A DNA stretch of 64,000 bases, taken from positions 124,001-188,000 of the forward strand of contig NZ_MDHN01000008.1 in assembly GCF_001757105.1 (NCBI RefSeq), in the 5' to 3' direction. Numbering within the stretch: position 1 is the first letter of the stretch; each line of letters begins with the position of its first letter. This stretch comes from Alteromonas confluentis. GTDB taxonomy: Bacteria; Pseudomonadota; Gammaproteobacteria; Enterobacterales; Alteromonadaceae. Under the pieces are notes generated by a model. The model saw nothing but the letters and a program-made list of their open reading frames with translations, did not search any database and had not been told where the DNA came from. Both the position numbers and the translations under genes were made by a program. Positions 52,908 through 61,986 of this stretch are shown piece after piece.

Positions 52908-55094
52908 ATGGTATCAACACGGAAAGTACACGAGCCGGACAGACCGTCCTTTGAAGCCTGGCTGGACAGCCTGTCGCTAGGTGACACAACCAAAGAAAAG
53001 CTGAAAGCAGTTTCGCACATGCCTGATCGCCTGCTGGTGGGTCAGGAAATGGTGGAAATTCTCCATCAATTGAATATGGACGACGCAACCTTGCAGGCTG
53101 CGCTGGTGTATCCTTATTGCGAAATGCATCACCTCTCCGACGCCGACGTGTTAAGCGAATTCGGCGAAGAGATCAGCGACCTCATTAACGGTGTTCGCCG
53201 AATGGACGCCATTAAAACGCTGCACAGTCGCCGTCGCAGCGAATCTTCTCTTTCGATGCCCGACGAACAGCATATCGATAGCATTCGTCGTATGTTGCTG
53301 GCCATGGTGGAAGATGTTCGCGCTGTGGTCATCAAGATGGCCGAGCGGATCTGCGCCCTGCAACAAGTGAAAAAGGCCGACGAAGAAACCCGGGTGCTGG
53401 TAGCCAAAGAATGCGCCACCATTTATGCACCGCTGGCGAACCGTTTAGGGATTGGTCAGTTGAAATGGGAACTGGAAGATCTCGCTTTTCGCTATTTGCA
53501 TCCAAAAACTTATAAAGATATTGCGAGTCAGCTAGACGGCAAACGCAAAGAGCGCGCCAGCTACATCGAAAATATCGTGACCGATTTACAGGATCTGGTC
53601 GACCGGGAGCATATTAAAGCCGAGGTTTACGGCCGTCCTAAGCACATCTACAGCATCTGGAAGAAGATGCAGAAGAAGCATCTTACCTTTGAGCAGCTTT
53701 TCGATATCCGCGCCGTGCGCATTATCGCTGAGCGACTTCAAGACTGCTATGCCGCGCTGGGTACGGTGCATGCCAACTACAAGCATATACCGAAAGAATT
53801 CGACGATTACATCGCCACGCCGAAACCCAATGGTTATCAGTCTATCCACACGGTCATTGTGGGGCCCGCCGGAAAGCCGGTAGAAATTCAAATTCGCACC
53901 CAACAAATGCACCAGGATGCAGAGTTAGGTGTGGCGGCGCACTGGAAGTATAAAGAAGGCTCCACCGGTAAAGCGTCGGGGTACGACGAGCGTATTAACT
54001 GGTTACGCCGCATTTTGGCGTGGCAGGAAGAAGTGGCGGAAAGCGGCGATTTAGTGGAAGAACTGCGCAGCCAAGTCTTCGACGATCGCGTTTATGTATT
54101 CACGCCAAAAGGCGATGTGGTGGACTTACCTCAAGGTGCCACGCCGCTGGACTTCGCGTACTACATTCACAGTAACGTAGGGCACCGTTGTATTGGTGCG
54201 AAAGTAAATGGCCGCATCGTGCCGTTTACGTATCAATTGCAAAGTGGCGACCAGGTAGAGATCCACACCGGTAAAGAGCCGAACCCGAGTCGCGACTGGA
54301 TGCATCCAGGCCTGGGTTATGTGCATTCTTCCCGTGCTCGAGCCACCATTCATTCGTTCTTCAAAAAGCAGGATAAAGAGAAGAATCTCCAGGCCGGTAA
54401 AGAGATGCTGGAGCGCGAACTTGCCCGTGCGCATCTGCCGGTGAAAGTGCCCGTTGAGGCCTGTGAGAAGTACAACCTGAATCACATTGATGATCTCTTT
54501 GCCGCTATCGGTGTGGGCGACATTCGTGTGATGACGGTAGTGAATCACGTTCAAAGTCTGCTTGAACCGCCTGCACCAGTGCAGGAGGAAGAAATCAGTC
54601 CGAAGGTGAAAACCCGTCGTAACGCCGGTGCCAAGGGCAAGCAAGATACCATTGTGATTGAAGGTGTTGGTCACCTCATGAGTCAGTTGGCGAATTGTTG
54701 TAAGCCGGTACCTGGCGAGCGCATTATGGGTTACATCACCATTGGTCGAGGCGTGAGTGTTCACAAAGAAAACTGTGATCAGTTGCAGCATTTGCTTGAG
54801 CAGCACCCTGAGCGACAAATTGAAGTGAACTGGTCGTCCGATCTTAATGTAGGTTTTGAAACCGATATTGATATCTTCTGTAGCGACAGAACCGGTTTGC
54901 TGCGTGATATTACTACGGTATTGGCCAACGAAAGCGTGGCGTTGTTAGGCGTGAACAGCTTAAGTGACAAGTCCCGTCAGACTGCACTCATTACGATATC
55001 TGTGGAAGTCTCTGACAATCAGGTGCTGGCCAAGGTAATTGCCCGTTTGCAACAGCTAAAAGGTGTGGTGGATGTCAAACGAAAAGCCCGTTAG
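52908..55094 (+). CDS. relA: GTP pyrophosphokinase RelA
   Basis: A 728-aa ribosome-associated (p)ppGpp synthetase (E. coli 744). The N-terminal hydrolase-like domain lacks the catalytic His-Asp pair (FGEEISDLINGVRRM region), as expected for monofunctional RelA. The synthetase domain keeps EFDDYIATPKPNGYQSIHT (GYQSIHT from Gly309). TGS (VYVFTPKGDVVDLPQGATPL), a zinc-finger region (QLANCCKPVPGERI) and a C-terminal ACT domain follow. The mazG gene overlaps its 3' end by 23 bases. Confidence 0.97.
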   Translation: MVSTRKVHEPDRPSFEAWLDSLSLGDTTKEKLKAVSHMPDRLLVGQEMVEILHQLNMDDATLQAALVYPYCEMHHLSDADVLSEFGEEISDLINGVRRMDAIKTLHSRRRSESSLSMPDEQHIDSIRRMLLAMVEDVRAVVIKMAERICALQQVKKADEETRVLVAKECATIYAPLANRLGIGQLKWELEDLAFRYLHPKTYKDIASQLDGKRKERASYIENIVTDLQDLVDREHIKAEVYGRPKHIYSIWKKMQKKHLTFEQLFDIRAVRIIAERLQDCYAALGTVHANYKHIPKEFDDYIATPKPNGYQSIHTVIVGPAGKPVEIQIRTQQMHQDAELGVAAHWKYKEGSTGKASGYDERINWLRRILAWQEEVAESGDLVEELRSQVFDDRVYVFTPKGDVVDLPQGATPLDFAYYIHSNVGHRCIGAKVNGRIVPFTYQLQSGDQVEIHTGKEPNPSRDWMHPGLGYVHSSRARATIHSFFKKQDKEKNLQAGKEMLERELARAHLPVKVPVEACEKYNLNHIDDLFAAIGVGDIRVMTVVNHVQSLLEPPAPVQEEEISPKVKTRRNAGAKGKQDTIVIEGVGHLMSQLANCCKPVPGERIMGYITIGRGVSVHKENCDQLQHLLEQHPERQIEVNWSSDLNVGFETDIDIFCSDRTGLLRDITTVLANESVALLGVNSLSDKSRQTALITISVEVSDNQVLAKVIARLQQLKGVVDVKRKAR

Positions 55095-55524
55095 TCCTTC
55101 GACGTCGTTCTTTTCTGCGCTGGACAGCGAGCCGACATCCCCGCTTGGGTATGCCTGTTCGCTGCAACAAGCATGCGCCAGCGTTGGCTTCGACTGGACC
55201 GAAATGCCACCGGTGCTGGATAAAGTCAGAGAGGAAATTGACGAAATTCAGCAAGAACTGGATTGCGAGCCGGTGAATCCGGCTCGTTTGCATGATGAAA
55301 TCGGCGATGCATTTTTTGCTTTGGTAAATTTAGCCCGCCATGCGGGCATTTCGCCCGATGACGCCGTGGCAGCCGCCAGCAATAAATTTCGCCAACGTTT
55401 TGAATTGGTCGCGGCTTTGGCTGAGGCCGGAAAAGGCAGCATTGGCGATTACTCCCTGGAAGAACTGGATGCATTCTGGGGCCAGGCTAAAGTTTCGCTA
55501 CAGACAAACCCTCAATCTCGCTGA
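55072..55524 (+). CDS. mazG: Single-domain MazG-type nucleotide pyrophosphohydrolase
   Basis: A 150-aa protein matching only the C-terminal MazG domain of the 263-aa E. coli enzyme: GFDWTEMPPVLDKVREEIDE, an EExxE-type metal site, DEIGDAFFALVNLARHAG and KFRQRFELV. The N-terminal domain is absent and replaced by about 30 variable residues. MazG hydrolyses NTPs to NMPs and in E. coli modulates (p)ppGpp-linked survival beside relA. The start at 55072 has AAGGTG upstream. Its 3' end overlaps the convergent gene by 38 bases. Confidence 0.9.
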   Translation: MSNEKPVSPSTSFFSALDSEPTSPLGYACSLQQACASVGFDWTEMPPVLDKVREEIDEIQQELDCEPVNPARLHDEIGDAFFALVNLARHAGISPDDAVAAASNKFRQRFELVAALAEAGKGSIGDYSLEELDAFWGQAKVSLQTNPQSR

Positions 55525-56404
55525 TCAACGCTTCAGGGTGCGAAATCCAGTTCGCGTGCTTTAGCTGATACGATAATACGTTAGACGCTAACCGGTGCAC
55601 GCGCCGGTTTTTATCCCGCGCCATTGCCCAGCCTTGCTTGTGATAAGGGTAGCGATTAAATATTTCGACTAATTCACCGCTTACAAGCAAACGCTTAAGT
55701 CCTTCCTGTAATCGCTCCTGCAATTCCGGCTTGTTCGGATTTACAAAAAAGTACTCATAGCTGGGGTAAACCAGCAAATGATTTTGCTCAATGGTCAGTT
55801 TAGGGTTCTCGTGGTAGGAGAGGTCGCGGAATACCTCCACAACGTTACGGGGGAAGTAGTCAACAATGTCCTCTTCCAACAAGCGATACATCGACGAAAA
55901 CCACGAACTCCAGGATATGCTCTGCACAGCAAATTCGTTGTACTTAAGAATTTGGGTATCTGGCCAGAATGTCCCTTGTACCGACGACATGGTTTTAAGC
56001 CTTGCCAGGCTAAGCTGAGCGGGGAAATCTTTTTGGCGGTTATCATGAATAACAAATACCCGGTGTCCGCCAAGACCTTGCAATAAAGGGAAGCGAACTG
56101 GCAGCAATTGCGACTCAAGTTCATCGGTGGTGACGCACCACATAATGTCGCTTTCACCGGCTCTTAGCGTTTGTATTTCACGGTTTTGCGGCAAGGGAAC
56201 AGGGAAGGGGATGAGTGTGACGGCACCGTAATCGTTTTCCGTCACCCGAATGGCCGCATGCAACACTTCAATGTGGTAGCGCCCGTATTCCGGATCTGAA
56301 AAGGCCTGGGTATAAAGGTACTCTTCGGTCAACGCAGATTGCCCTGTAAAAAACAGCAACATGGTGAGATACATTCTGACTGAAAGGCTCATTTTACGTT
56401 TCAT
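55487..56404 (-). CDS. Periplasmic substrate-binding-like protein
   Basis: A 305-aa secreted protein with a signal peptide (about 1-25, MYLTMLLFFTGQSALTEE) and a fold like bacterial extracellular solute-binding family 3 proteins: ALIVxx-type segments LRAGESDIMWCVTTDELES and GLKRLLVSGELVEIFNRYPY. There is no transporter or sensor gene beside it, so it is either an orphan binding protein or a remnant. The start at 56404 fits the signal peptide; a frame extension to 56488 is not needed. It overlaps mazG by 38 bases at its 3' end. Confidence 0.75.
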   Translation of the reverse strand: MKRKMSLSVRMYLTMLLFFTGQSALTEEYLYTQAFSDPEYGRYHIEVLHAAIRVTENDYGAVTLIPFPVPLPQNREIQTLRAGESDIMWCVTTDELESQLLPVRFPLLQGLGGHRVFVIHDNRQKDFPAQLSLARLKTMSSVQGTFWPDTQILKYNEFAVQSISWSSWFSSMYRLLEEDIVDYFPRNVVEVFRDLSYHENPKLTIEQNHLLVYPSYEYFFVNPNKPELQERLQEGLKRLLVSGELVEIFNRYPYHKQGWAMARDKNRRVHRLASNVLSYQLKHANWISHPEALISEIEGLSVAKL

Positions 56405-56547
56405 CGCATTTATTCTTCGTATTCTTTGCATAATAACGTTTGCGCAACATCCCCAACTAAATGTAGAACACAAATTAGCTAAATCCAATATTTCTGAAAA
56501 AATCTTATTAATTTACCTGCAGGGGTTCGCTTTTTGCCCAAAACCTG

Positions 56548-56691
56548 TATAATTCGCGCCCTGCCCAGTTACGCCCACCTTTGGGAAGGTGGAAGAATCA
56601 ATGGGCTCGAAGGGGTCCGGTCATTGATTTTAATTAGATTTCCGGGGGTTCCGGTAATCTGTAACGAAGAATTTTTCGGGTGATTTTAGAA
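56548..56691 (+). promoter_or_regulatory. rplM promoter and L13-type leader
   Basis: TATAAT at 56548-56553 with a weak -35 (TTCGCT about 16 bases upstream) forms a likely promoter. The leader folds into CCACCTT / AAGGTGG (56575-56592) and AATCAATG / CATTGATT (56596-56629). This matches the enterobacterial-type L13 operon leader, through which ribosomal protein L13 is thought to repress its own synthesis. Confidence 0.65.
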
Positions 56692-57120
56692 ATGAAAACT
56701 TTTGTTGCTAAGCCAGAAACGGTACAACGTGACTGGTACGTGGTAGATGCCACTGACAAAACTCTTGGTCGTCTTGCGACTGAAATTGCACGCCGTCTGC
56801 GTGGTAAACATAAAGCTGAGTACACTCCTCACGTTGATACTGGCGATTACATCGTTGTTATCAATGCAGAGAAAGTGACTGTAACCGGTAATAAAGCGAA
56901 GGGCAAAATGTACTACGCGCACACTGGTTACCCTGGTGGTCTGAAAGAGACAAACTTTGAAAAACTGATTGCTCACAAGCCAGAAATGGTTATTGAGAAA
57001 GCAGTTAAAGGAATGTTACCAAAAGGCCCTCTGGGTCGTGAAATGTTCCGTAAAATGAAAGTTTACGCTGGTGCAGAACACAAGCACGCAGCTCAGCAAC
57101 CACAAGTTTTGGACATCTAA
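56692..57120 (+). CDS. rplM: 50S ribosomal protein L13
   Basis: A 142-aa protein, same length as E. coli L13. Starts [52 protein letters not shown] and the terminal [11 protein letters not shown] are near-identical to E. coli. The in-frame upstream start (four codons earlier) is not used. It is followed 12 bases later by rpsI. Confidence 0.99.
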   Translation: MKTFVAKPETVQRDWYVVDATDKTLGRLATEIARRLRGKHKAEYTPHVDTGDYIVVINAEKVTVTGNKAKGKMYYAHTGYPGGLKETNFEKLIAHKPEMVIEKAVKGMLPKGPLGREMFRKMKVYAGAEHKHAAQQPQVLDI

Positions 57121-57132
57121 GGAGCATTTGAC

Positions 57133-57525
57133 ATGGCAGATACTCAATACTACGGCACAGGCCGCCGCAAAAGTTCTACTGCTCGTGTGTTCCTGCGTCC
57201 AGGTACAGGCAGCATCGTAGTTAACAAACGTGCTCTTGACACATACTTCGGTCGTGAGACTGAGTGTATGGTTGTTCGTCAACCACTTGAGCTGGTAGAA
57301 ATGACTGAAAAGTTTGACGTATACATCACTGTTAAAGGTGGTGGTTCAAACGGTCAAGCTGGTGCAATCCGTCACGGTCTGACTCGTGCTCTGATGGAGT
57401 ATGATGAAGCACTGCGTCCTGCACTGCGTAAAGCTGGCTTCGTTACTCGTGACGCTCGTCGCGTTGAACGTAAGAAAGTTGGTCTGCATAAAGCACGTAA
57501 AAAGCCACAGTTCTCCAAGCGTTAA
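57133..57525 (+). CDS. rpsI: 30S ribosomal protein S9
   Basis: A 130-aa protein (E. coli 130) ending in the conserved basic tail [11 protein letters not shown] that reaches into the ribosomal P site. [18 protein letters not shown] and [18 protein letters not shown] are typical. Operon partner of rplM. Confidence 0.99.
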   Translation: MADTQYYGTGRRKSSTARVFLRPGTGSIVVNKRALDTYFGRETECMVVRQPLELVEMTEKFDVYITVKGGGSNGQAGAIRHGLTRALMEYDEALRPALRKAGFVTRDARRVERKKVGLHKARKKPQFSKR

Positions 57526-57546
57526 TTCGTTTATTACTGTTGCAAA

Positions 57547-57573
57547 AAACCCGGTCATGTACCGGGTTTTTTT
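57547..57573 (+). terminator. Intrinsic terminator of rplM-rpsI
   Basis: AAACCCGGT / ACCGGGTTT stem with a 5-base loop and a T-run to 57573. Confidence 0.93.
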
Positions 57574-58018
57574 ATCCTCAACATCCCCGCATTAAATTCC
57601 CTTCAAAAAACAATCTTATCCCGGCAGTAGTCTATACTGAAACTCGAATCGCAAGATGAGAATAGCCACACAATGCGTGTTGAAATTAAAAGGGAACTCT
57701 GCGTGTATTTTGTACAGCGGCATGTTAGCTTAACATTGTGTTAAAAACTGACCGTCGGCAAAAATTCAGCAAAAGACCGTTTTTTTCTCAGGACTTTGAT
57801 TGAGCGCAGGTTATCGTTTTTTAATCAAAGATAAAACCTTGTAAGAATAAGGGCTTTTCACTTATCATCTTCGGTCGAAATTATAATAATGCATCGTGAA
57901 ACTCGACGCTAACCCGCGTCAGCAGATGAAATCAAGACAGGCCGTCAGGTATTGTTCGTAATTATATTGTAAAAATAATGCGACAAGCCTGAGAGAATCC
58001 GAATCTGGAGAATTGTGG
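57574..58018 (+). other. Long non-coding leader region before petABC
   Basis: 445 bases without a gene. TATAAT at 57882-57887 is a possible -10. Two inverted repeats are visible: TTAACA-ttg-TGTTAA (57730-57744) and CTTTGATT / AATCAAAG (57794-57830, 21-base loop). GGAG at 58007-58010 is the petA ribosome site. Confidence 0.5.
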
Positions 58019-58648
58019 ATGAGTAACGTATCAGTAGATGCAAAAGACTCTGCACTCAACGCACCTCAGCAAGACAATACACGTCGCCGTTTTTTAACGG
58101 TCGCTACGTCGGTTGTTGGCGCAGTGGGCGTTGCGGGTGCGGCAGTGCCTTTTGTTACTTCCTGGAATCCGAGTGCGAAAGCCAAGGCGGCTGGTGCTGA
58201 TATTGAAGTCGATATCAGTGCTATCGAACCGGGTCAGCTAATCCGGGTGATGTGGCGTAGCAAACCAGTCTGGATTGTGCGTCGAACACCAGAAGTATTG
58301 GAAGAGCTGGCGACACACGAAGATCAACTTCGTGATCCCAATTCAGAAGCAGAACAACAACCTGCTTTTGCCCAGAACCGCTATCGTTCTATGAAAGACG
58401 AATATCTGATTTTGGTGGGTATCTGTACTCACCTGGGTTGTTCTCCGCAATATCAGAAAGACGGTGCATTTGAAGAAGCAGTTGAAGGCGTACCTAACGG
58501 TTTCTTTTGCCCGTGTCACGGTTCCAAGTTCGATATGGCCGGCCGCGTGTTTCAGGGGGTGCCTGCACCACTGAACCTGGTAGTGCCACCTTACCAGTAT
58601 GTTAACGACACCACCGTTATCATTGGTTCCGAAGCGGAGGCCGTATAA
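58019..58648 (+). CDS. petA: Ubiquinol-cytochrome c reductase Rieske iron-sulfur subunit
   Basis: A 209-aa subunit of the cytochrome bc1 complex. A twin-arginine motif (TRRRFLTVATSVVGAVG, about 21-37) begins the membrane anchor; the 2Fe-2S cluster is held by Cys136 and His138 (CTHLGC) and Cys164 and His167 (CPCHGS), with Cys141 and Cys166 forming the disulfide. The start is the ATG at 58019, eight bases after GGAG. petB follows two bases after the stop. Confidence 0.97.
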   Translation: MSNVSVDAKDSALNAPQQDNTRRRFLTVATSVVGAVGVAGAAVPFVTSWNPSAKAKAAGADIEVDISAIEPGQLIRVMWRSKPVWIVRRTPEVLEELATHEDQLRDPNSEAEQQPAFAQNRYRSMKDEYLILVGICTHLGCSPQYQKDGAFEEAVEGVPNGFFCPCHGSKFDMAGRVFQGVPAPLNLVVPPYQYVNDTTVIIGSEAEAV

Positions 58649-58650
58649 TC

Positions 58651-59916
58651 ATGAATGCATTTCTGAATTGGATAGAGCAAAGAATCCCGATGATGCGGGT
58701 GGCGAATATGCACGCCATTCAGTATCCGGCTCCGCGAAACATGAACTTCTGGTATGTGTTCGGTTTCCTCGCCACCATTGTATTGGTGAATCAGATTGTT
58801 ACCGGTATTTGGCTAACCATGAACTTCAACCCAACCTCGGAAGGCGCGTTCTTCTCTGTTGAATACATCATGCGTGAAGTCGATTTCGGTTGGATTATTC
58901 GCTACATGCACAGTACCGGCGCATCGGCGTTCTTTATTGTGGTGTATGCACACATGTTCCGCGGCATGATTTATGGTTCTTACCAGAAGCCCCGTGAATT
59001 ACTGTGGGTGTTCGGTATGTTTATCTACCTGGCGCTAATGGCTGAAGCCTTTATGGGCTACGTGCTGCCTTGGGGCCAAATGTCATACTGGGGTGCACAG
59101 GTTATTGTATCCTTGTTCGGTGCCATTCCGGTTATCGGCCCTGATTTGGTAATTTGGATTCAGGGTGACTACGTTATCTCAGGGGCAACCCTTAATCGCT
59201 TCTTTGCCTTGCACGTTATCGCACTGCCGCTTGTCATTGTTATTCTGGTATTCCTTCATATTATTGCGCTGCACGAAGTGGGTTCTAACAACCCAGATGG
59301 CGTGGCCATTAAGCATAAAAAAGGCTCATTGCCAGAAAGTGAAAAAACCAAATATCAAATTCACGAATACTACACCAGCAAGTACGACATTGCTGACGAC
59401 GTAGTGCCATTCTTCCCGCACATCGTGCTGAAAGACCTTGTGGCCTTCTCGGTATTCTTGTTTGTGTTCTGTTACATCATGTTCTTCGCCCCGGAAATGG
59501 GCGGTAAGTTCCTGGAGCATCCAAACTTTGAGATTGCGAATCCGCTGAAAACCCCGGAACACATCTTCCCGGTTTGGTACTTCACGCCTTTCTACGCCAT
59601 CTTGAAAGCGGTGCCTAATAAACTGATGGGTGTACTGGCCATGTTCGGTGCTATCGCCGTACTGTTCGCGCTACCTTGGGTAGACCGTGGTCGGGTGAAA
59701 TCATGGCGTTATCGTTGCGGTTTGCACAAAGTCAATCTGCTGGTATTTGCTGTTGTGTTTGTATTCCTGGGTTACCTGGGCGGCACACCACAGGAAAACT
59801 GGAAGATCATCGCGTCTCAGGTTGCGACTGTGCTGTATTTTGGTTTCTTCGTCGCACTGTTCTTATACAGTAAAAACGAAAACACTAAACCTGTACCTGC
59901 GAGGATCCCGAAATGA
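58651..59916 (+). CDS. petB: Cytochrome b subunit of the bc1 complex
   Basis: A 421-aa integral membrane protein with about eight helices carrying two b-type haems and the quinol oxidation and quinone reduction sites. Typical segments are RYMHSTGASAFFIVVYAHMF, MGYVLPWGQMSYWGAQVI and the PEHIFPVWYFTPFYAILKAV PEWY-like region. Its stop overlaps the petC start by four bases. Confidence 0.97.
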   Translation: MNAFLNWIEQRIPMMRVANMHAIQYPAPRNMNFWYVFGFLATIVLVNQIVTGIWLTMNFNPTSEGAFFSVEYIMREVDFGWIIRYMHSTGASAFFIVVYAHMFRGMIYGSYQKPRELLWVFGMFIYLALMAEAFMGYVLPWGQMSYWGAQVIVSLFGAIPVIGPDLVIWIQGDYVISGATLNRFFALHVIALPLVIVILVFLHIIALHEVGSNNPDGVAIKHKKGSLPESEKTKYQIHEYYTSKYDIADDVVPFFPHIVLKDLVAFSVFLFVFCYIMFFAPEMGGKFLEHPNFEIANPLKTPEHIFPVWYFTPFYAILKAVPNKLMGVLAMFGAIAVLFALPWVDRGRVKSWRYRCGLHKVNLLVFAVVFVFLGYLGGTPQENWKIIASQVATVLYFGFFVALFLYSKNENTKPVPARIPK

Positions 59917-60647
59917 GAAAAATAATGTTGTTACTGGCATTCCTCGTACCGGGAATGGCGATGGCTGCCGGTGGAAATGTACATCTTGATAAAGCGCCTG
60001 TCGATCTTACCGACAAAGCTTCGATGCAGCGCGGTGCCAAAATTTTCATGAACTACTGTTTGGGCTGTCACTCGATGCAGTATCAGCGCTATCAGCGAAC
60101 GTTCACGGATTTAGGCATTCCTGACGAAATCGGCCAGGAAAACCTACAGTTCACTGGCGAGAAGGTAACCGACTACATTACCCGCTCTATGCCAGAAGAA
60201 TCAGCAGCCACCTGGTTTGGTGCGGCGCCACCAGATTTAACCCTGGTAAACCGTGTTCGTGGTTCCGATTGGATTTACACCTATTTGCGTAGCTTCTACG
60301 TGGATGAGTCCCGTCCTTTCGGTGTAAACAATCTGGTGTTTAAAGACGTGGGCATGCCCCATGTGCTGCAACCGTTGCAAGGTACACCGCGCCTGGCGCA
60401 TGAAGAAGTCATGATCGATGGCGAGCAAAAAGAGCAGTATGCGGGTATTAAAACCGATGGCGACGGGGCATTAACGCCAGAAGAGTACGATCAGGCAATC
60501 GCCGATTTGGTTAACTTCCTCGCTTACAGCGGCGAACCCTTCCGTTTGCAGTCTGAAAGCATTGGAAAATGGGTACTGGCCTTCATTGTGGTGTTATTCA
60601 TCTTTGTTTATCTACTGAAGAAAGAATACTGGAAGGAAGTGCACTAA
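59913..60647 (+). CDS. petC: Cytochrome c1
   Basis: A 244-aa periplasmic haem protein of bc1 anchored by a C-terminal helix (about 218-240, VLAFIVVLFIFVYLLKKEY). A cleaved signal peptide (AMA/AGG near residue 18) precedes the haem-binding Cys49-x-x-Cys52-His53 (CLGCHSMQY). The sixth ligand methionine lies in the VGMPHVLQPLQG region. It ends the petABC operon. Confidence 0.96.
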   Translation: MRKIMLLLAFLVPGMAMAAGGNVHLDKAPVDLTDKASMQRGAKIFMNYCLGCHSMQYQRYQRTFTDLGIPDEIGQENLQFTGEKVTDYITRSMPEESAATWFGAAPPDLTLVNRVRGSDWIYTYLRSFYVDESRPFGVNNLVFKDVGMPHVLQPLQGTPRLAHEEVMIDGEQKEQYAGIKTDGDGALTPEEYDQAIADLVNFLAYSGEPFRLQSESIGKWVLAFIVVLFIFVYLLKKEYWKEVH

Positions 60648-60674
60648 TTCGAGTTAATTTGTGTATAATACGCG

Positions 60675-60698
60675 AGGGGGCATTCCGCCCCCTTTTTT
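60675..60698 (+). terminator. Intrinsic terminator of petABC
   Basis: GGGGGC / GCCCCC stem with a 5-base loop and TTTTTT. Confidence 0.93.
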
Positions 60699-60760
60699 AG
60701 CATTTGTTTTTGGTCGGTTTTTGTCCAAAAACGGTAATATCTCTCGACGGAGGAAAATGA

Positions 60761-61393
60761 ATGGCCGTAGCCGCGAATAAGCGTTCAATTATGACGTTGT
60801 TCTCAGATACCATCGACATATACAGCCACCAGGTGCGTATTGTGTTGGCGGAAAAAGGTGTAGGTGTTGAAATTAGCTACACTGATCCGACTAACCTGCC
60901 TGAAGATTTGATCGATCTGAACCCCTACGGTACGGTACCAACCCTCGTCGATAGAGAGTTAGTTCTATACAAATCTCACATCATCATGGAATACCTGGAC
61001 GAGCGTTTCCCGCATCCGCCGTTAATGCCGGTTTATCCAGTATCCCGTGGTCAAAGCCGTCTAATGATGCACCGTATCGAGCAAGACTGGTATTCACTGG
61101 CAGGTCGTATCTTCCGTAACGAAGGCGACGTAGAAGATGCGCGCAACGAATTGCGTGAAGCATTGCTGTCTTTGGGTCCTATCTTTGCTGAAATGCCATT
61201 CTTCATGAGCGAAGAGTTCAGCCTGGTAGATTGCTACCTGGCGCCGCTGTTATGGCGTTTACCAGCGCTGGGTATCACCCTGACTGGCAACGGTAGCAAA
61301 GACGTAAATGCTTACATGAACCGCATTTTCTCACGCAGTTCATTCAAAGCATCACTGACCGATCAGGAACGTGAAATTCACAATCCATTATGA
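60761..61393 (+). CDS. sspA: Stringent starvation protein A
   Basis: A 210-aa glutathione-S-transferase-fold protein (E. coli 212) that binds RNA polymerase and supports acid and stationary-phase survival. The N-terminus MAVAANKRSIMTLFSD and SHQVRIVLAEKG are near-identical to E. coli; PYGTVPTLVDRELVLYKS is the thioredoxin-like part. GGAGG precedes the ATG. It overlaps sspB by four bases. Confidence 0.98.
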   Translation: MAVAANKRSIMTLFSDTIDIYSHQVRIVLAEKGVGVEISYTDPTNLPEDLIDLNPYGTVPTLVDRELVLYKSHIIMEYLDERFPHPPLMPVYPVSRGQSRLMMHRIEQDWYSLAGRIFRNEGDVEDARNELREALLSLGPIFAEMPFFMSEEFSLVDCYLAPLLWRLPALGITLTGNGSKDVNAYMNRIFSRSSFKASLTDQEREIHNPL

Positions 61394-61848
61394 GTAAAAT
61401 GACATCCAATCAGCCGTACCTGTTACGTGCTTTTTACGAATGGATTGTTGATAACGACCTTACGCCCTACATTGTTGTTGATGCAACACTTCAGGGCGTA
61501 GAGGTACCTCAGGAATTCGTCAAAGACGGTCAGATCGTACTGAACGTATCACCTTCCGCCTGCGTGAATTTCACGATGGATCTCGATGCATTGTCGTTTC
61601 AGGCTCGCTTCGGCGGCCAGCCTCGTCAGATTTATCTGCCTTGCTATGCCGTACTGGCTGTTTATGCCAGAGAAAACGGTGCAGGTACCGTATTTGCGGT
61701 AGAGGAAGACATGCAATTGCCGGAAACTAGCGGTAAAGACGAAACTGACACGCTGACAGCACCGTCTGCCGATGTGTCTGACGGTGATTCAGAAAATGCA
61801 CCGGTACCGCCTAAGAAAGGCAAACCCAATCTGAAAGTAATTAAATGA
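61390..61848 (+). CDS. sspB: ClpXP adaptor SspB
   Basis: A 152-aa adaptor (E. coli 165) that delivers ssrA-tagged proteins to ClpXP. The substrate-binding domain (about 8-110; PYLLRAFYEWIVDNDLTPYI, FGGQPRQIYLPCYAVLAVYA) is followed by an acidic flexible linker and the ClpX-docking tail KPNLKVIK. Confidence 0.97.
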   Translation: MSKMTSNQPYLLRAFYEWIVDNDLTPYIVVDATLQGVEVPQEFVKDGQIVLNVSPSACVNFTMDLDALSFQARFGGQPRQIYLPCYAVLAVYARENGAGTVFAVEEDMQLPETSGKDETDTLTAPSADVSDGDSENAPVPPKKGKPNLKVIK

Positions 61849-61850
61849 AA

Positions 61851-61874
61851 AATCCGGCTTCTGCCGGATTTTTT
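61851..61874 (+). terminator. Intrinsic terminator of sspAB
   Basis: AATCCGGC / GCCGGATT stem with a 4-base loop and TTTT, two bases after the sspB stop. Confidence 0.93.
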
Positions 61875-61986
61875 ATTTCTGCGTCGTGATCAGAACACCG
61901 CCATATTGTGATGGTTCTGTGAGAATACGGCGATAATTCTGCCCCATCATGCAATCTCACCTTTGAAGAAAACGGAAAGTATTGCA

